Positions 1 through 9,957 of a stretch of DNA of 64,000 nt are shown one piece after another; the stretch's first letter is position 1, and each line of letters begins with the position of its first letter. The notes beneath the pieces were generated by a model, which ran no database searches, had not been told where the DNA came from, and worked only from the letters and a program-made list of their open reading frames with translations. Origin of the DNA: Streptomyces sp. NBC_00335 (lineage in GTDB: Bacteria; Actinomycetota; Actinomycetes; Streptomycetales; Streptomycetaceae); contig NZ_CP108006.1 of NCBI RefSeq assembly GCF_036127095.1, positions 6,377,501-6,441,500 of the forward strand. The letters are read 5' to 3'. The position numbers and the translations under genes were made by a program.

Positions 1-236
1 AGGGCCTTCAGGTCGAGGCTGCCCGAGACCGGGACCACCGCGACCACCAGGGAGCCGTCCACGTCCGCCAGCAGCGTCTTGAAGACCTGCGCGGGGGAGA
101 CCCCGAGGGCCTGGGCCGCCTCCTCGCCGTAGGACGGGTGGGCGGGGTCGTGCTCGTAGGCGTGCACGGTGAAATCGGCGCCGGCCGCCGTCAGGGCCAC
201 GATCGCCGGAGTGCCCGCCGGCTTCTTCTTCGCCAT
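1..236 (-). CDS. ybaK: YbaK/EbsC-type aminoacyl-tRNA deacylase (partial, C-terminus outside window)
   Basis: The visible N-terminal 78 residues begin MAKKKPAGTPAIVALTAAG and continue through HPSYGEEAAQALGVSP and QVFKTLLADVDGSLVV. This is the beginning of the YbaK/ProX-like fold of free-standing editing proteins. Family knowledge: such proteins hydrolyse mischarged Cys-tRNA(Pro) in the cytoplasm. The Lys in QVFKTL is the conserved catalytic-site lysine of the family. The gene runs off the left edge, so the C-terminal half cannot be checked. It lies just downstream of the LON-domain gene on the same strand, with a 10-nt gap, so the two may be co-transcribed. The function assignment rests on motif resemblance only. 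Confidence 0.8.
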   Translation of the reverse strand, partial: MAKKKPAGTPAIVALTAAGADFTVHAYEHDPAHPSYGEEAAQALGVSPAQVFKTLLADVDGSLVVAVVPVSGSLDLKA

Positions 237-246
237 GGGTCCTTCG

Positions 247-984
247 TCAGTTGGGGCTCGTCGGCGCGCGCGTGAGGTCCACGGCCGGGAGCGAGGGGAG
301 ATGGCGGATGACGGCCGTCTCGGCGCGCAGCAGCTTCAGCTCCTCCGCGAGGCGGGTCGCCGTGTCCGGGGCCTGGAGCAGGCGCTGCTTGGCCGGGATG
401 TCCAGCACCGCGGCCGCCGCGACCAGGTAGGAGACCACCGAGGGCTCGTCGGGGAGGTCCATGCCGGTCAGGGACCGCTCGCGGGCTCCCGCCAGCCGCT
501 TCTGGTACGTGCGGAACGCCCGCAGCACGCCCTCGGCCAGCGCGCCCGCGCCGTCGCCCGCGTCCTCCGGGAGCTCCTCCAGCTCCGCCACGAGGAACGG
601 GCCGGAGGCGTCGACCGACAGCAGCCGGACCCGGACCGTGCCGGTCGCCATCACCTCGAAGCTGCCGTCCTCCCGCTCCCGGATCGAGGCCGCGTCCGCG
701 ATGCAGCCCACCCGGTGGAAGGCCTGGACCGGGTCCGCGCCGAAACCGGCGGCCGGCCCGCGCTCGGGCACGGCCGTCTGGTCGGGCAGGCCGGGCGCGG
801 TCGGGGCGACTTCCCGGCCGTCGCGGATCGCGACGACCGCGAAACGGCGGGGCTCGTCCTCTCCCGCCTTCAGCAGCTCGCGCATCATGGCGCGATAACG
901 CTCCTCGAAGATGTTCAGCGGGAGCACGAGTCCCGGGAACAGCACCGAGTTCAGCGGGAAGAGGGGCAGGCGAACGGTGGTCAC
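247..984 (-). CDS. LON peptidase substrate-binding (N-terminal) domain protein
   Basis: A 245-residue protein starting MTTVRLPLFPLNSVLFPG, with LPLNIFEERYRAMM shortly after. These are hallmarks of the LON substrate-recognition domain. It has no AAA+ ATPase and no Ser-Lys protease domain, so it is a stand-alone LON-N protein like those common in actinobacteria. Such proteins have no firmly established role; an adaptor or substrate-binding job is inferred. The start is an ATG shortly after the end of the upstream membrane-protein gene on the same strand. The ybaK-like gene follows closely. Confidence 0.85.
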   Translation of the reverse strand: MTTVRLPLFPLNSVLFPGLVLPLNIFEERYRAMMRELLKAGEDEPRRFAVVAIRDGREVAPTAPGLPDQTAVPERGPAAGFGADPVQAFHRVGCIADAASIREREDGSFEVMATGTVRVRLLSVDASGPFLVAELEELPEDAGDGAGALAEGVLRAFRTYQKRLAGARERSLTGMDLPDEPSVVSYLVAAAAVLDIPAKQRLLQAPDTATRLAEELKLLRAETAVIRHLPSLPAVDLTRAPTSPN

Positions 985-1018
985 GAGGCACAGGGTAGTG
1001 GCCGTGGCCCGGGGATCG

Positions 1019-2623
1019 TTATCCCCGCCTCAGGACGCGGGAAGCGCCCGCCGCCACCGTCGTCGCCAGGATCCAGCCGAGGATGACCAGGGCGGCCGTG
1101 CCCCACTGCCAGCCGCCCCGCAGAATCCACTGGTCCTGCTGGCCCAGGTCGATCACCGGGAGCAGCAGGTCCAGGGCGAACAGCACGGAGTTCCAGTCCG
1201 GGTGCTCCTGCGCCTTGAGCGGCGGCGGCTCGCCGTGCACCTCGAAGAGCACGGCCCCGGCCGCCCACAGCACGGCCATCCACAGCGCCGCCCGCCCCGG
1301 CCGGTAGCCGTAGACCACCGTCCAGTCCTGGAGGTACCCCCACGCGCGCAGCGCCGGCGGCAGCGTGGCCCGCCGGCGCCGCTGTTTGGCCACCAGCACC
1401 TCGCGGGCGTCCGCGTCCTCCCCGGAGGCCCGCAGGACCGCGGCGAGCCGCTCGTACGGTTCCGGGGAGTACTCGGGGGTGGCCGCCTCGACCCACTCCA
1501 GCCGGCGGGCCGGCGGGAAGAGGCCCCGGGGCGCCAGGTTCTCGTAGGCGAAGCCCTCGATGGACAGCCGGCCCGGGCGGGCCGGCCAGCTGGCGGCCGT
1601 GTCCACGAGCTTGACCACCCGCGAGCCCGACAGCACCACCCGGCCCCGCTCCGGCCGCTCGCCCACGAACCGCAGCTCCGGGGTGTGGATGCGGCGCAGC
1701 GCGACCTCCTGGTCCTCCGTGAGGGTGAACCGGGCCCCGTAGAAGTCCACGGCGTCCCCGAAGCGGCCGTCGTCCAGCCGCAGGCCGCCCACGCACTCGA
1801 AGTGCTGCGCGGGCTCGCCCCGCAGCGGGGTGTGGCCCTGCCCGTAGGGGGGAGTGGCTGAACCGGGGTCGCCCGAGGTGTAGTCCAGGGCGATGGAGGT
1901 GAGGTAGAGGGTGCGCTCGACGGTGAGCTGCGGGGCGTTCAGCGCCCGCTTGCCGGCCGGGTTGCTCAGGCGGGCCCCGCGCAGGCTCATCGACACGCCG
2001 ACCGTGGCGCCGCGCAGGCTCACCTCCCCGTAGGTCTGCAGCAGCTCGCCCTGGAAGTCCTGCGCCACCGACATCCCGTCGGCGGCCAGTGCCCGCCCCT
2101 TGGCGTCGCGCTGCACCACCGCCTCGCTGATCAGCAGGTCGGTGCCGATCTGCGCGTCCGTGAGCCGGATCCCGCGCGCCACCCGGCAGCGCGGCAGGTG
2201 CAGGTCGCCCTCCGTCTGCAGGCGGGCCGCCTCCAGCCGGGGTATCGCGCAGTTGACCAGGCGCAGCGTGCCGAAGCGGGTCTCCGAGAGCTGCACCTCG
2301 CCGTCGAAGCGGCAGGACTGGAGCTCCACGTACGGGGTGACCGTGCCACCGGAGAGGTCGAGGCGGCCGGTGATCCGCACGCCGCGCAGCTTCAGGGAGG
2401 CCACCCGGCCCGGCACCGGGCCCGGCCCGTGGAGCAGCAGGAGTGCCACCACCGCCGCGCGGACGCTGCGCTCGGGGCCCCAGACCCGGTCGGCGTGCGG
2501 ATCGTCCCGCTCGGCGGTGCGGGCGCTGAGATCGCAGACGCTGCCGGTCCGGTACGCGTCCCACATGAGCCGCTCGGGGCCGGTGAGATCGGCCGGTTCC
2601 CCGTTCGGTCGTGCTTCGGCCAT
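1019..2623 (-). CDS. Membrane-anchored beta-helix (pentapeptide-like) protein, function unknown
   Basis: A 534-residue protein. Residues about 55-330 are built of short repeating strands with layered Leu/Val/Gly (for example LKLRGVRITGRLDLSGG, LRLVNCAIPRLEAARL, VSLRGATVGVSMSLRGA), as in right-handed beta-helix or pentapeptide-type solenoids. The C-terminal part has hydrophobic segments (AALWMAVLWAAGAVLF, ALVILGWILATTVAAG) that should anchor it in the membrane. Streptomyces databases often label such proteins as oxidoreductases, but I see no cofactor motif and would not assign an enzyme. It is divergent from hisD and ends near the LON-domain gene on the same strand. Confidence 0.7.
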   Translation of the reverse strand: MAEARPNGEPADLTGPERLMWDAYRTGSVCDLSARTAERDDPHADRVWGPERSVRAAVVALLLLHGPGPVPGRVASLKLRGVRITGRLDLSGGTVTPYVELQSCRFDGEVQLSETRFGTLRLVNCAIPRLEAARLQTEGDLHLPRCRVARGIRLTDAQIGTDLLISEAVVQRDAKGRALAADGMSVAQDFQGELLQTYGEVSLRGATVGVSMSLRGARLSNPAGKRALNAPQLTVERTLYLTSIALDYTSGDPGSATPPYGQGHTPLRGEPAQHFECVGGLRLDDGRFGDAVDFYGARFTLTEDQEVALRRIHTPELRFVGERPERGRVVLSGSRVVKLVDTAASWPARPGRLSIEGFAYENLAPRGLFPPARRLEWVEAATPEYSPEPYERLAAVLRASGEDADAREVLVAKQRRRRATLPPALRAWGYLQDWTVVYGYRPGRAALWMAVLWAAGAVLFEVHGEPPPLKAQEHPDWNSVLFALDLLLPVIDLGQQDQWILRGGWQWGTAALVILGWILATTVAAGASRVLRRG

Positions 2624-2748
2624 GGCGGCCCCCCTCCGCTCGTACGCACGGACTCCGCCGCGCGGCCCCTCCCGCTTGAACGCGCGGACGAGCCGCGCGC
2701 AACTGCACGCTAGAGGGCCTCCGTGACATCGGGAAACGTCCGTGGCCT

Positions 2749-2765
2749 GTATCAGCCAGTGATAC
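2749..2765. promoter_or_regulatory. Inverted repeat GTATCA-N5-TGATAC upstream of hisD
   Basis: Perfect 6-bp arms separated by GCCAG, between the divergent membrane-protein gene and hisD, ending 40 bp before the hisD GTG. It is AT-richer than its surroundings, so it is a candidate operator or promoter element for the his operon. No regulator is identified. Confidence 0.35.
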
Positions 2766-2805
2766 GGACGAACGGCGGCGCGAAGCGGTCTGAGAGAATT
2801 GGCAG

Positions 2806-4128
2806 GTGATCTCTCGTATCGACCTGCGCGGCGACACCCTCCCCGAGGGTGGCGCCCTGCGCGATCTGCTGCCCCGTGCCGAGTTCGACGTAGAAGCCGC
2901 CCTGGAGAAGGTGCGGCCCATCTGCGAGGACGTCCACCATCGTGGAACGGCGGCGCTGATCGAGTACGCGCAGAAGTTCGACGGTGTCGAGCTGGAGCAG
3001 GTCAGGGTGCCCGCCGAGGCGCTCAAGACCGCTCTCGACGAGCTCGACCCGGCCGTCCGCGCCGCCCTGGAGGAGTCGATCCGGCGCGCCCGGATCGTGC
3101 ACCGCAGCCAGCGCCGGTCCGAGCACACCACCCAGGTGGTCCCCGGCGGCACGGTGACCGAGAAGTGGGTTCCGGTGGAGCGCGTGGGGCTGTACGCCCC
3201 GGGCGGCCGCTCGGTGTACCCCTCCTCCGTCGTCATGAACGTCGTCCCGGCCCAGGAGGCGGGCGTCGAGTCCATCGCGCTCGCGTCCCCGCCGCAGGTC
3301 GACTTCGACGGGCTGCCGCACCCGACGATCCTCGCCGCGTGCGCGCTGCTCGGTGTCGACGAGGTGTACGCGGTCGGCGGGGCCCAGGCCGTCGCGATGT
3401 TCGCGTACGGCACCGAGGAGTGCGCCCCCGCGAACATGGTCACCGGCCCCGGCAACATCTGGGTCGCCGCCGCCAAGCGCTACTTCACCGGCAAGATCGG
3501 CATCGACACCGAGGCCGGCCCGACCGAGATCGCGGTCCTCGCCGACTCCACGGCCGACCCGGTGCACGTCGCCGCCGACCTCATCAGCCAGGCCGAGCAC
3601 GACCCGCTGGCCGCCGCCGTCCTCGTCACGGACTCCGCGGAGCTCGCGGCCGCCGTCGAGAAGGAGCTGGAACCGCAGGTCGCGGCCACCAAGCACATCG
3701 AGGACCGGATCAAGCCCGCGCTGGCCGGCCGCCAGTCCGCGATCGTGCTGGTCGACAGCCTGGAGGACGGCCTCAAGGTCGTCGACGCGTACGGCGCCGA
3801 GCACCTGGAGATCCAGACCGCCGACGCGGCCGCCTGGGCCGCCCGCGTGCGCAACGCCGGCGCGATCTTCGTCGGCCCCTGGTCCCCGGTCTCGCTCGGC
3901 GACTACTGCGCCGGCTCCAACCACGTGCTGCCCACCGGCGGCTGCGCCTGCCACTCCTCGGGCCTGTCCGTGCAGTCCTTCCTGCGCGGCATCCACATCG
4001 TCGACTACACGCGCGACGCCCTCGCCGAGGTCACCCACCACGTGGTGACCCTGGCCGAGGCCGAGGACCTGCCCGCGCACGGCGCGGCTCTGAAGGCACG
4101 ATTCGGGTGGAAGGTTCCCCAGGCATGA
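2806..4128 (+). CDS. hisD: Histidinol dehydrogenase
   Basis: A 440-residue zinc enzyme that oxidises L-histidinol to L-histidine in two NAD-dependent steps, the last reactions of histidine synthesis. The family motifs are clear: [20 protein letters not shown], the [14 protein letters not shown] loop, [14 protein letters not shown] with the zinc-binding Gln/His, and [14 protein letters not shown] near the C-terminus. The length is normal for the family. Translation starts at a GTG ([10 protein letters not shown]). It heads the his operon, and its stop overlaps the hisC start in an ATGA. Confidence 0.97.
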   Translation: MISRIDLRGDTLPEGGALRDLLPRAEFDVEAALEKVRPICEDVHHRGTAALIEYAQKFDGVELEQVRVPAEALKTALDELDPAVRAALEESIRRARIVHRSQRRSEHTTQVVPGGTVTEKWVPVERVGLYAPGGRSVYPSSVVMNVVPAQEAGVESIALASPPQVDFDGLPHPTILAACALLGVDEVYAVGGAQAVAMFAYGTEECAPANMVTGPGNIWVAAAKRYFTGKIGIDTEAGPTEIAVLADSTADPVHVAADLISQAEHDPLAAAVLVTDSAELAAAVEKELEPQVAATKHIEDRIKPALAGRQSAIVLVDSLEDGLKVVDAYGAEHLEIQTADAAAWAARVRNAGAIFVGPWSPVSLGDYCAGSNHVLPTGGCACHSSGLSVQSFLRGIHIVDYTRDALAEVTHHVVTLAEAEDLPAHGAALKARFGWKVPQA

Positions 4129-5267
4129 CCCGCACCACTGACAGCGCGGACGGCGCGGCCGTCATCGGCATCGACGACCTCCCCATCCGGGACGAGCTGC
4201 GCGGCAAGACCCCGTACGGCGCCCCGCAGCTGGACGTGCCCGTCCAGCTCAACACCAACGAGAACCCGTACGGGCTACCCGAGGCACTGGTCAGCCGCAT
4301 CGCCGAGCGGGTCGCCGAGGCCGCCCGCACCCTCAACCGGTACCCCGACCGGGACGCCGTCGAGCTGCGCACCGAGCTGGCCGCCTACCTCACCCGCACC
4401 GGCAAGCACCCGGTCGCGCGGGAGAACGTCTGGGCCGCCAACGGCTCCAACGAGGTCCTCCAGCAGCTGCTGCAGACCTTCGGCGGACCCGGCCGCACCG
4501 CGATCGGCTTCGAGCCCTCGTACTCGATGCACGCGCTGATCGCGCGCGGCACCGGGACCGACTGGATCTCGGGCCCGCGCAACGAGGACTTCACCATCGA
4601 CGTGGAGACGGCCGAGCGGGCGATCGCCGAGCACGCGCCCAACGTCGTCTTCATCACCTCGCCCAACAACCCCACGGGCACCGCGGTCGGGGCGGAGACG
4701 GTCCTGGCCCTCTACGAGGCCGCGCAGGCGGCCGGGCCCAGCCTGGTCGTCGTGGACGAGGCCTACGTGGAGTTCAGCCACCGGGACTCGCTGCTGCCGC
4801 TGATCGAGGGCCGCCCGAACCTGGTGGTCTCCCGGACCATGTCCAAGGCCTTCGGCGCCGCGGGCCTGCGCCTGGGCTACCTGGCCGCGCACCCGGCCGT
4901 GGTCGACGCCGTACAGCTCGTACGCCTGCCGTACCACCTGTCGGCCGTCACCCAGGCGACCGCGCTGGCCGCCCTGGAATTCACCGACACCCTGCTCGGC
5001 TACGTCGAGCAGCTCAAGGCCGAGCGCGACCGCCTGGTCACCGAGCTGCGGGGCATCGGCTTCGAGGTCACCGACTCCGACTCGAACTTCGTACAGTTCG
5101 GCCGGTTCGAAAACTCCCACACCGCCTGGCAGAACATCCTCGACCAGGGCGTCCTGGTCCGGGACAACGGCGTGCCGGGATGGCTGCGGGTCACCGCGGG
5201 CACCCCGGCCGAGAACGACGCGTTCCTGGAAGCGGTTCGCGCACTGAAGAAGGAGCAGCACGCATGA
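4125..5267 (+). CDS. hisC: Histidinol-phosphate aminotransferase
   Basis: A 380-residue class II PLP-dependent aminotransferase that converts imidazole-acetol phosphate to L-histidinol phosphate using glutamate. Visible motifs are [14 protein letters not shown] near the N-terminus, [20 protein letters not shown], and [17 protein letters not shown], which contains the Schiff-base lysine. The start overlaps the hisD stop and the end overlaps the hisB start by 4 nt, so translation is coupled. The length is as expected. Confidence 0.97.
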   Translation: MTRTTDSADGAAVIGIDDLPIRDELRGKTPYGAPQLDVPVQLNTNENPYGLPEALVSRIAERVAEAARTLNRYPDRDAVELRTELAAYLTRTGKHPVARENVWAANGSNEVLQQLLQTFGGPGRTAIGFEPSYSMHALIARGTGTDWISGPRNEDFTIDVETAERAIAEHAPNVVFITSPNNPTGTAVGAETVLALYEAAQAAGPSLVVVDEAYVEFSHRDSLLPLIEGRPNLVVSRTMSKAFGAAGLRLGYLAAHPAVVDAVQLVRLPYHLSAVTQATALAALEFTDTLLGYVEQLKAERDRLVTELRGIGFEVTDSDSNFVQFGRFENSHTAWQNILDQGVLVRDNGVPGWLRVTAGTPAENDAFLEAVRALKKEQHA

Positions 5268-5857
5268 GCCGCATCGGACGGGTCGAACGGACCACGAAGG
5301 AGACCTCGGTCCTCGTCGAGATAAACCTCGACGGCACGGGCAAGGTCGACGTCTCGACGGGCGTGGGCTTCTACGACCACATGCTCGACCAGCTCGGCCG
5401 CCACGGCCTCTTCGACCTCACGGTCAAGACCGAGGGCGACCTGCACATCGACAGCCACCACACCATCGAGGACAGCGCGCTGGCGCTCGGCGCCGCCTTC
5501 AAGCAGGCCCTCGGCGACAAGGTCGGCATCTACCGCTTCGGCAACTGCACCGTGCCGCTCGACGAGTCCCTCGCCCAGGTGACCGTCGACCTGTCGGGCC
5601 GCCCGTACCTCGTGCACACCGAGCCCGAGAACATGGCGCCGATGATCGGCTCGTACGACACGACGATGACCCGGCACATCTTCGAGTCCTTCGTCGCGCA
5701 GGCCCAGATCGCCCTGCACATCCACGTGCCGTACGGCCGCAACGCCCACCACATCGTGGAGTGCCAGTTCAAGGCGCTGGCCCGGGCCCTGCGCTACGCC
5801 GCCGAGTTCGACCCGCGCGCCGCCGGGATCCTGCCCTCCACGAAGGGCGCCCTCTAG
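5264..5857 (+). CDS. hisB: Imidazoleglycerol-phosphate dehydratase
   Basis: A 197-residue single-domain HisB that dehydrates imidazole glycerol phosphate to imidazole-acetol phosphate. The Mn-binding motifs are GFYDHMLDQ with [20 protein letters not shown] and [14 protein letters not shown]. It has no fused histidinol-phosphatase domain, unlike enterobacterial HisB. The ATG overlaps the hisC stop. The next frame starts one nucleotide after the TAG stop. Confidence 0.97.
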   Translation: MSRIGRVERTTKETSVLVEINLDGTGKVDVSTGVGFYDHMLDQLGRHGLFDLTVKTEGDLHIDSHHTIEDSALALGAAFKQALGDKVGIYRFGNCTVPLDESLAQVTVDLSGRPYLVHTEPENMAPMIGSYDTTMTRHIFESFVAQAQIALHIHVPYGRNAHHIVECQFKALARALRYAAEFDPRAAGILPSTKGAL

Positions 5858-5858
5858 C

Positions 5859-6026
5859 GTGAACGGGCTCAACACGATCCTGATCGTCCTCGGCCTGTTC
5901 CTGGCCGGAGGCGTCTACTCCTTCAAGAAGCAGGAGATGCCCGCCTCGGTCATCGCCCTGCTCGCCATCGGCTCCGTGATGTGCCTGGTCGCCGGAGTCC
6001 TGCGGATCCAGGGAATTTGGGAATGA
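5859..6026 (+). CDS. Small two-helix membrane protein within the his operon
   Basis: A 55-residue protein, translated from a GTG one nucleotide after hisB and ending in an ATGA overlap with hisH. It has two hydrophobic segments: residues about 3-20 ([18 protein letters not shown]) and 29-48 ([18 protein letters not shown]). A basic turn, FKKQEM, lies between them. The tight spacing on both sides indicates a genuine coupled gene rather than a gap. I do not recognise a characterised family; a link to histidine synthesis is inferred only from position. Confidence 0.8.
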   Translation: MNGLNTILIVLGLFLAGGVYSFKKQEMPASVIALLAIGSVMCLVAGVLRIQGIWE

Positions 6027-6673
6027 GCGCAGTCAGCCCCACCAAGAAGGTCGTGGTCTTCGACTACGGCTTCGGCAACGTCCGCTCCGCCGAGCGCGCC
6101 CTCGCGCGCGCCGGCGCGGACGTGGAGATCACCCGCGACTACGACAAGGCCATGGACGCCGACGGACTCCTCGTCCCCGGTGTCGGCGCCTTCTCCGCCT
6201 GCATGCAGGGGCTCAAGGACGCGCGCGGCGACTGGATCATCGGCCGCCGGCTCTCCGGCGGCCGCCCGGTCATGGGCATCTGCGTCGGCATGCAGATCCT
6301 CTTCGAGCGCGGCATCGAGCACGGCGTGGAGACCGAGGGACTGGACGAGTGGCCCGGCACGGTCGGCCCGCTCCAGGCCCCGATCGTCCCCCACATGGGC
6401 TGGAACACCGTGGACGCGCCGACCGACAGCCAGGCCTTCGCCGGCCTGGACGAGGACGCCCGCTTCTACTTCGTGCACTCCTACGCGGCCCACGACTGGT
6501 CGCTGGAAGTCACCAACCCGCTGATCAAGGCCCCCAAGGTCACCTGGGCCACGCACGGCGAGCGGTTCGTCGCGGCGGTGGAGAACGGGGCCCTGTGGGC
6601 CACCCAGTTCCACCCCGAGAAGTCCGGGGACGCCGGCGCCCAGCTCCTCACCAACTGGATCGAGACCCTGTGA
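6023..6673 (+). CDS. hisH: Imidazole glycerol phosphate synthase, glutaminase subunit
   Basis: A 216-residue class I glutamine amidotransferase that supplies ammonia to HisF. Motifs: [12 protein letters not shown] at the N-terminus, the oxyanion strand VPGVGAF, the nucleophile elbow GICVGMQ with Cys87, and the C-terminal catalytic pair in TQFHPEKSG. The family length is normal. HisH and HisF form a heterodimer that makes IGP and AICAR; hisF lies two genes downstream. Confidence 0.96.
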   Translation: MSAVSPTKKVVVFDYGFGNVRSAERALARAGADVEITRDYDKAMDADGLLVPGVGAFSACMQGLKDARGDWIIGRRLSGGRPVMGICVGMQILFERGIEHGVETEGLDEWPGTVGPLQAPIVPHMGWNTVDAPTDSQAFAGLDEDARFYFVHSYAAHDWSLEVTNPLIKAPKVTWATHGERFVAAVENGALWATQFHPEKSGDAGAQLLTNWIETL

Positions 6674-7407
6674 TGACGACGTCGAAGAAGCTCGAACTGC
6701 TCCCCGCCGTCGACGTCCGCGACGGCCAGGCCGTCCGCCTCGTGCACGGCGTCTCCGGCAGCGAGACCTCCTACGGCTCCCCGCTCCAGGCCGCCCTCGC
6801 CTGGCAGTCCGCCGGCGCCGAATGGCTGCACCTGGTCGACCTGGACGCCGCCTTCGGCACCGGTGACAACCGCGCGCTCGTCGCCGAGATCACCGGCGCC
6901 ATGGACATCAAGGTCGAGCTGTCCGGCGGCATCCGCGACGACGCCTCGCTCGCCGCGGCCCTCGCCACCGGCTGCACCCGCGTCAACCTCGGCACCGCCG
7001 CCCTGGAGACCCCCGAGTGGGCCGCCAAGGCCATCGCCGAGCACGGCGACAAGATCGCCGTCGGCCTCGACGTACGCGGCACCACCCTCAAGGGCCGCGG
7101 CTGGACCAGCGAGGGCGGGGACCTCTACGAGACCCTCGCGCGCCTGGACTCCGAGGGCTGCGCCCGCTACGTCGTCACCGACATCGGCAAGGACGGCACC
7201 CTCACCGGCCCCAACCTGGAGCTGCTGAAGAACGTCTGCGCCGCCACCGACCGGCCCGTCGTGGCCTCCGGCGGCATCTCCTCCCTCGACGACCTGCGCG
7301 CACTGGCCGGGCTCGTCGGGGCCGGCGTCGAGGGCGCCATCGTAGGCAAGGCCCTGTACGCCAAGGCGTTCACGCTCGAAGAAGCCCTGAAGGTGGTCTC
7401 CGCATGA
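6673..7407 (+). CDS. priA: Phosphoribosyl isomerase A (bifunctional HisA/TrpF)
   Basis: A 244-residue (beta/alpha)8 barrel. The N-terminal [15 protein letters not shown] carries the general base Asp14, and [10 protein letters not shown] carries the second catalytic Asp. Actinobacterial PriA isomerises both ProFAR (histidine pathway) and PRA (tryptophan pathway). Here all visible trp genes lack trpF, which supports the dual role. The ATG shares one base with the hisH stop. The C-terminal GAIVGKALY is the phosphate-binding end typical of the HisA/HisF family. Confidence 0.93.
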   Translation: MTTSKKLELLPAVDVRDGQAVRLVHGVSGSETSYGSPLQAALAWQSAGAEWLHLVDLDAAFGTGDNRALVAEITGAMDIKVELSGGIRDDASLAAALATGCTRVNLGTAALETPEWAAKAIAEHGDKIAVGLDVRGTTLKGRGWTSEGGDLYETLARLDSEGCARYVVTDIGKDGTLTGPNLELLKNVCAATDRPVVASGGISSLDDLRALAGLVGAGVEGAIVGKALYAKAFTLEEALKVVSA

Positions 7408-7820
7408 GTTCCGAGAACGGTTCCGCGAACAGTTCCGACGTCCGACGCATCTCCTCCGGCGGCGCCTACGAGGACGTACTCGGCTACTCCCGCGCCGTCC
7501 AGCTCCCCCATGGGCTGGTCCTGGTCTCCGGCTGCACCGGGGCCGACGCGGGCGGCCCGTACGACCAGACCAAGAAGGCCTTCAGCGTGGCCTTCAAGGC
7601 GCTGGAGCAGGCCGGGCTCGGCCCCGAGCACGTGGTCCGCACCCGGCTCTACCTCACGCACGCCCGTGACGTGGACGAGGTCGGCCGCGCCCACAGCGAG
7701 CTCTTCGACAAGATCCGCCCCGCCTCGACGCTGATCATCGTCAACGGGTTCGTGGACCCGAGCATGGTCGTCGAGGTGGAGGTCGAGGCCTTCGGCCCCG
7801 TCGCGGGAGGCTCGGCATGA
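7404..7820 (+). CDS. RidA/YjgF-family protein in the his operon, canonical Arg missing
   Basis: A 138-residue Rid-fold protein, coupled by ATGA overlaps to priA before it and hisF after it. It has [31 protein letters not shown] and the C-terminal [10 protein letters not shown] strand of the family. Classical RidA enzymes deaminate reactive enamine/imine intermediates using an Arg in the VARLPKD segment. The aligned segment here is VNGFVDP, with Gly at the Arg position. It probably belongs to a Rid subgroup without classical deaminase activity. Its place between priA and hisF suggests a role linked to histidine synthesis, which is not shown by the sequence. Confidence 0.85.
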   Translation: MSSENGSANSSDVRRISSGGAYEDVLGYSRAVQLPHGLVLVSGCTGADAGGPYDQTKKAFSVAFKALEQAGLGPEHVVRTRLYLTHARDVDEVGRAHSELFDKIRPASTLIIVNGFVDPSMVVEVEVEAFGPVAGGSA

Positions 7821-8572
7821 CCCTCGCCGTACGGGTGATCCCCTGCCTGGACGTGGACAACGGCCGCGTGGTCAAGGGCGTCAACTTCCAGAACCTGCGC
7901 GACGCCGGCGACCCGGTCGAGATGGCCAAGCTCTACGACGCCGAAGGCGCCGACGAGCTGACCTTCCTCGACATCACCGCGTCCTCCGGGAACCGGGAGA
8001 CCACCTACGACGTGGTGCGCCGCACCGCCGAGCAGGTCTTCATCCCGCTGACCGTGGGCGGCGGCGTCCGCACCGCCGACGACGTGGACAAGCTGCTGCG
8101 GGCCGGCGCCGACAAGGTCGGCGTCAACACCGCCGCCATCGCCCGGCCCGAGCTCATCCAGGAGATCGCCGAGCGCTTCGGCCGTCAGGTGCTCGTCCTG
8201 TCGGTCGACGCCCGCCGCACCGCCTCCGGTTCCTTCGAGGTGACCACCCACGGCGGCCGGCAGAGCGCCGGCATCGACGCCGTCGAGTGGGCGCACCGGG
8301 CGGCCGAGCTGGGCGCCGGGGAAATCCTGTTGAACTCGATGGACGCGGACGGTACCAAGGACGGCTACGACACCGAGATGATCGCGGCCGTGCGCAAGCA
8401 CGTCACGGTCCCGGTGATCGCCTCGGGCGGCGCGGGCAAGCTCGCGCACTTCCCGCCGGCGATCGCGGCGGGCGCCGACGCGGTGCTCGCGGCGTCGGTG
8501 TTCCACTTCGGAGACCTGCGCATCGGCCAGGTCAAGGACGCGCTGAGGGAAGCGGGCCACCCGGTCCGCTGA
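7817..8572 (+). CDS. hisF: Imidazole glycerol phosphate synthase, cyclase subunit
   Basis: A 251-residue barrel that cyclises PRFAR with ammonia from HisH. Diagnostic features: [20 protein letters not shown] with the catalytic Asp12, [35 protein letters not shown], and [15 protein letters not shown] with the second catalytic Asp. The C-terminal phosphate sites are IASGGAGK and AASVFH. The length is typical. It starts inside the stop of the rid-like gene. Confidence 0.97.
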   Translation: MTLAVRVIPCLDVDNGRVVKGVNFQNLRDAGDPVEMAKLYDAEGADELTFLDITASSGNRETTYDVVRRTAEQVFIPLTVGGGVRTADDVDKLLRAGADKVGVNTAAIARPELIQEIAERFGRQVLVLSVDARRTASGSFEVTTHGGRQSAGIDAVEWAHRAAELGAGEILLNSMDADGTKDGYDTEMIAAVRKHVTVPVIASGGAGKLAHFPPAIAAGADAVLAASVFHFGDLRIGQVKDALREAGHPVR

Positions 8573-8601
8573 GGCCGGCTTTCGCCCGTGGGGGGCTCGC
8601 A

Positions 8602-9828
8602 GTGAACGGGAACGTCTGGCGGGACGCCAATGTCCTGCGCTGGCTGGCCGCCTACGGGGCTTCGCTCGTCGGGGACGGGGTCTACTTCCTCGCCCTCGGC
8701 TGGGCGGCCGCCCAGACGGCCGGCCCGGCCGAGGTCGGCCTGGTGATGGCGGTCGGCGCGATACCGAGGGCCCTGCTCATGCTGGGCGGCGGGGTGATCG
8801 CCGACCGCTTCGGGCCCCGGCTCGTGGTCATCTCCTCCGACGCGGTGAGGTGTGGCGTCGTCCTGGCCTTGGCGCTCGTCCTGGCCCTCGGCTCCCCGGG
8901 CCTGTGGGTCCTGGTGCTCGTCGCGCTGGTCTTCGGCATCGTGGACGCGCTGTTCATGCCGGCCGTCGGCGCGCTGCCGCCGCGGATCGCGGGGCCCGGG
9001 CAGCTGGTACGGGTCCAGGGGCTGCGCAGCCTCGCCGAACGCGTCGGGCACACCGCCGGGCCGCCGGTGGCGGGGCTGGCGATGGGGCTGGGCGGGCCGG
9101 CATCGGCCTTCGCGGTGGCCTCGGCGCTGTTCGGGGTGTCGCTGGTACTGCTGATCGCGGTACGGATCGCCCCGCTGCCGGCTCCGGACCCCGGCTCGGC
9201 GCCCCCGCCCGGGGAGAGCCTCTGGGGGCAGCTCCGCTCGGGACTCGCCTACATCCGGCGGCACGGGCTGATCGGGCCCCTGGTCCTGTCCGGAGCACTG
9301 AGCCAGCTCGGCACGTCCGCGCCGATGACGCTGGGGCTGATCCTGGTCTCGGAAGAGCGTGGCTGGGGGCCGGGCGGGGTCGGCTGGATCATCGGCGGGA
9401 TGGGCCTGGGCGCGGCGTCGAGCGCGCTGGTGCTGACCCTGATCCCGAGGTTCCCGCGGGCCGGGGCGATCCAGAACCTCACCCTGATCATCGGCTCGGC
9501 GGGCATCGGCGGCCTCGTGCTGGCGCCGAACCTGCCGGTGGCGGTGGGGCTGGCCGTGCTGACGGGGCTGGTCTGCGGGATCTGCGGCGGCCTGGCCATC
9601 GCCCTCATCCAGACGGCCACGGACCCCTCCTACCTGGGGCGGGTCAGCTCCGTGATGGCCTTCACGGCGGTCGGCCTGGCCCCGCTGGCCTACCCCGTCT
9701 TCGGCTTCGCCGCCGATGTGTGGGGCGTGACCCCGGTCTTCCTCGCCGGGGCGGCGGTGAGCATGGCGGGCGCGATAGTCGGCACCTCGGCCCCCGCGGT
9801 CCGCCGCGCGGAACTCGCCCTGGCCTGA
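8602..9828 (+). CDS. MFS transporter at the end of the his operon
   Basis: A 408-residue polytopic protein with about 12 hydrophobic segments and the MFS loop 2-3 signature in GGGVIADRFGPRLVV. The N-terminus (VNGNVWRDANVLRWLAAYG) resembles the macrolide/antibiotic-efflux type of MFS (DUF894/MFS_3-like). The start is a GTG about 30 nt after hisF, so it is probably co-transcribed. The substrate cannot be predicted from the sequence. A hairpin terminator follows immediately. Confidence 0.85.
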   Translation: MNGNVWRDANVLRWLAAYGASLVGDGVYFLALGWAAAQTAGPAEVGLVMAVGAIPRALLMLGGGVIADRFGPRLVVISSDAVRCGVVLALALVLALGSPGLWVLVLVALVFGIVDALFMPAVGALPPRIAGPGQLVRVQGLRSLAERVGHTAGPPVAGLAMGLGGPASAFAVASALFGVSLVLLIAVRIAPLPAPDPGSAPPPGESLWGQLRSGLAYIRRHGLIGPLVLSGALSQLGTSAPMTLGLILVSEERGWGPGGVGWIIGGMGLGAASSALVLTLIPRFPRAGAIQNLTLIIGSAGIGGLVLAPNLPVAVGLAVLTGLVCGICGGLAIALIQTATDPSYLGRVSSVMAFTAVGLAPLAYPVFGFAADVWGVTPVFLAGAAVSMAGAIVGTSAPAVRRAELALA

Positions 9829-9859
9829 GCCCTGCGGGGCCGTCCCCTCCCCGCAGGGC
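9829..9859 (+). terminator. Hairpin terminator after the his operon
   Basis: GCCCTGCGGGG pairs perfectly with CCCCGCAGGGC (11 bp) around a 9-nt loop, immediately after the MFS stop codon. There is no U-tract, as is usual in Streptomyces. Confidence 0.7.
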
Positions 9860-9957
9860 CGACCCGGCCGCACCCGCCCACCGGGCCCCGAGCCGCGACG
9901 GCAGGGGCGACACCGCCGCCCGCCCACCGCCGGACGGAGTCCCGCGTCAGGAAGGCA

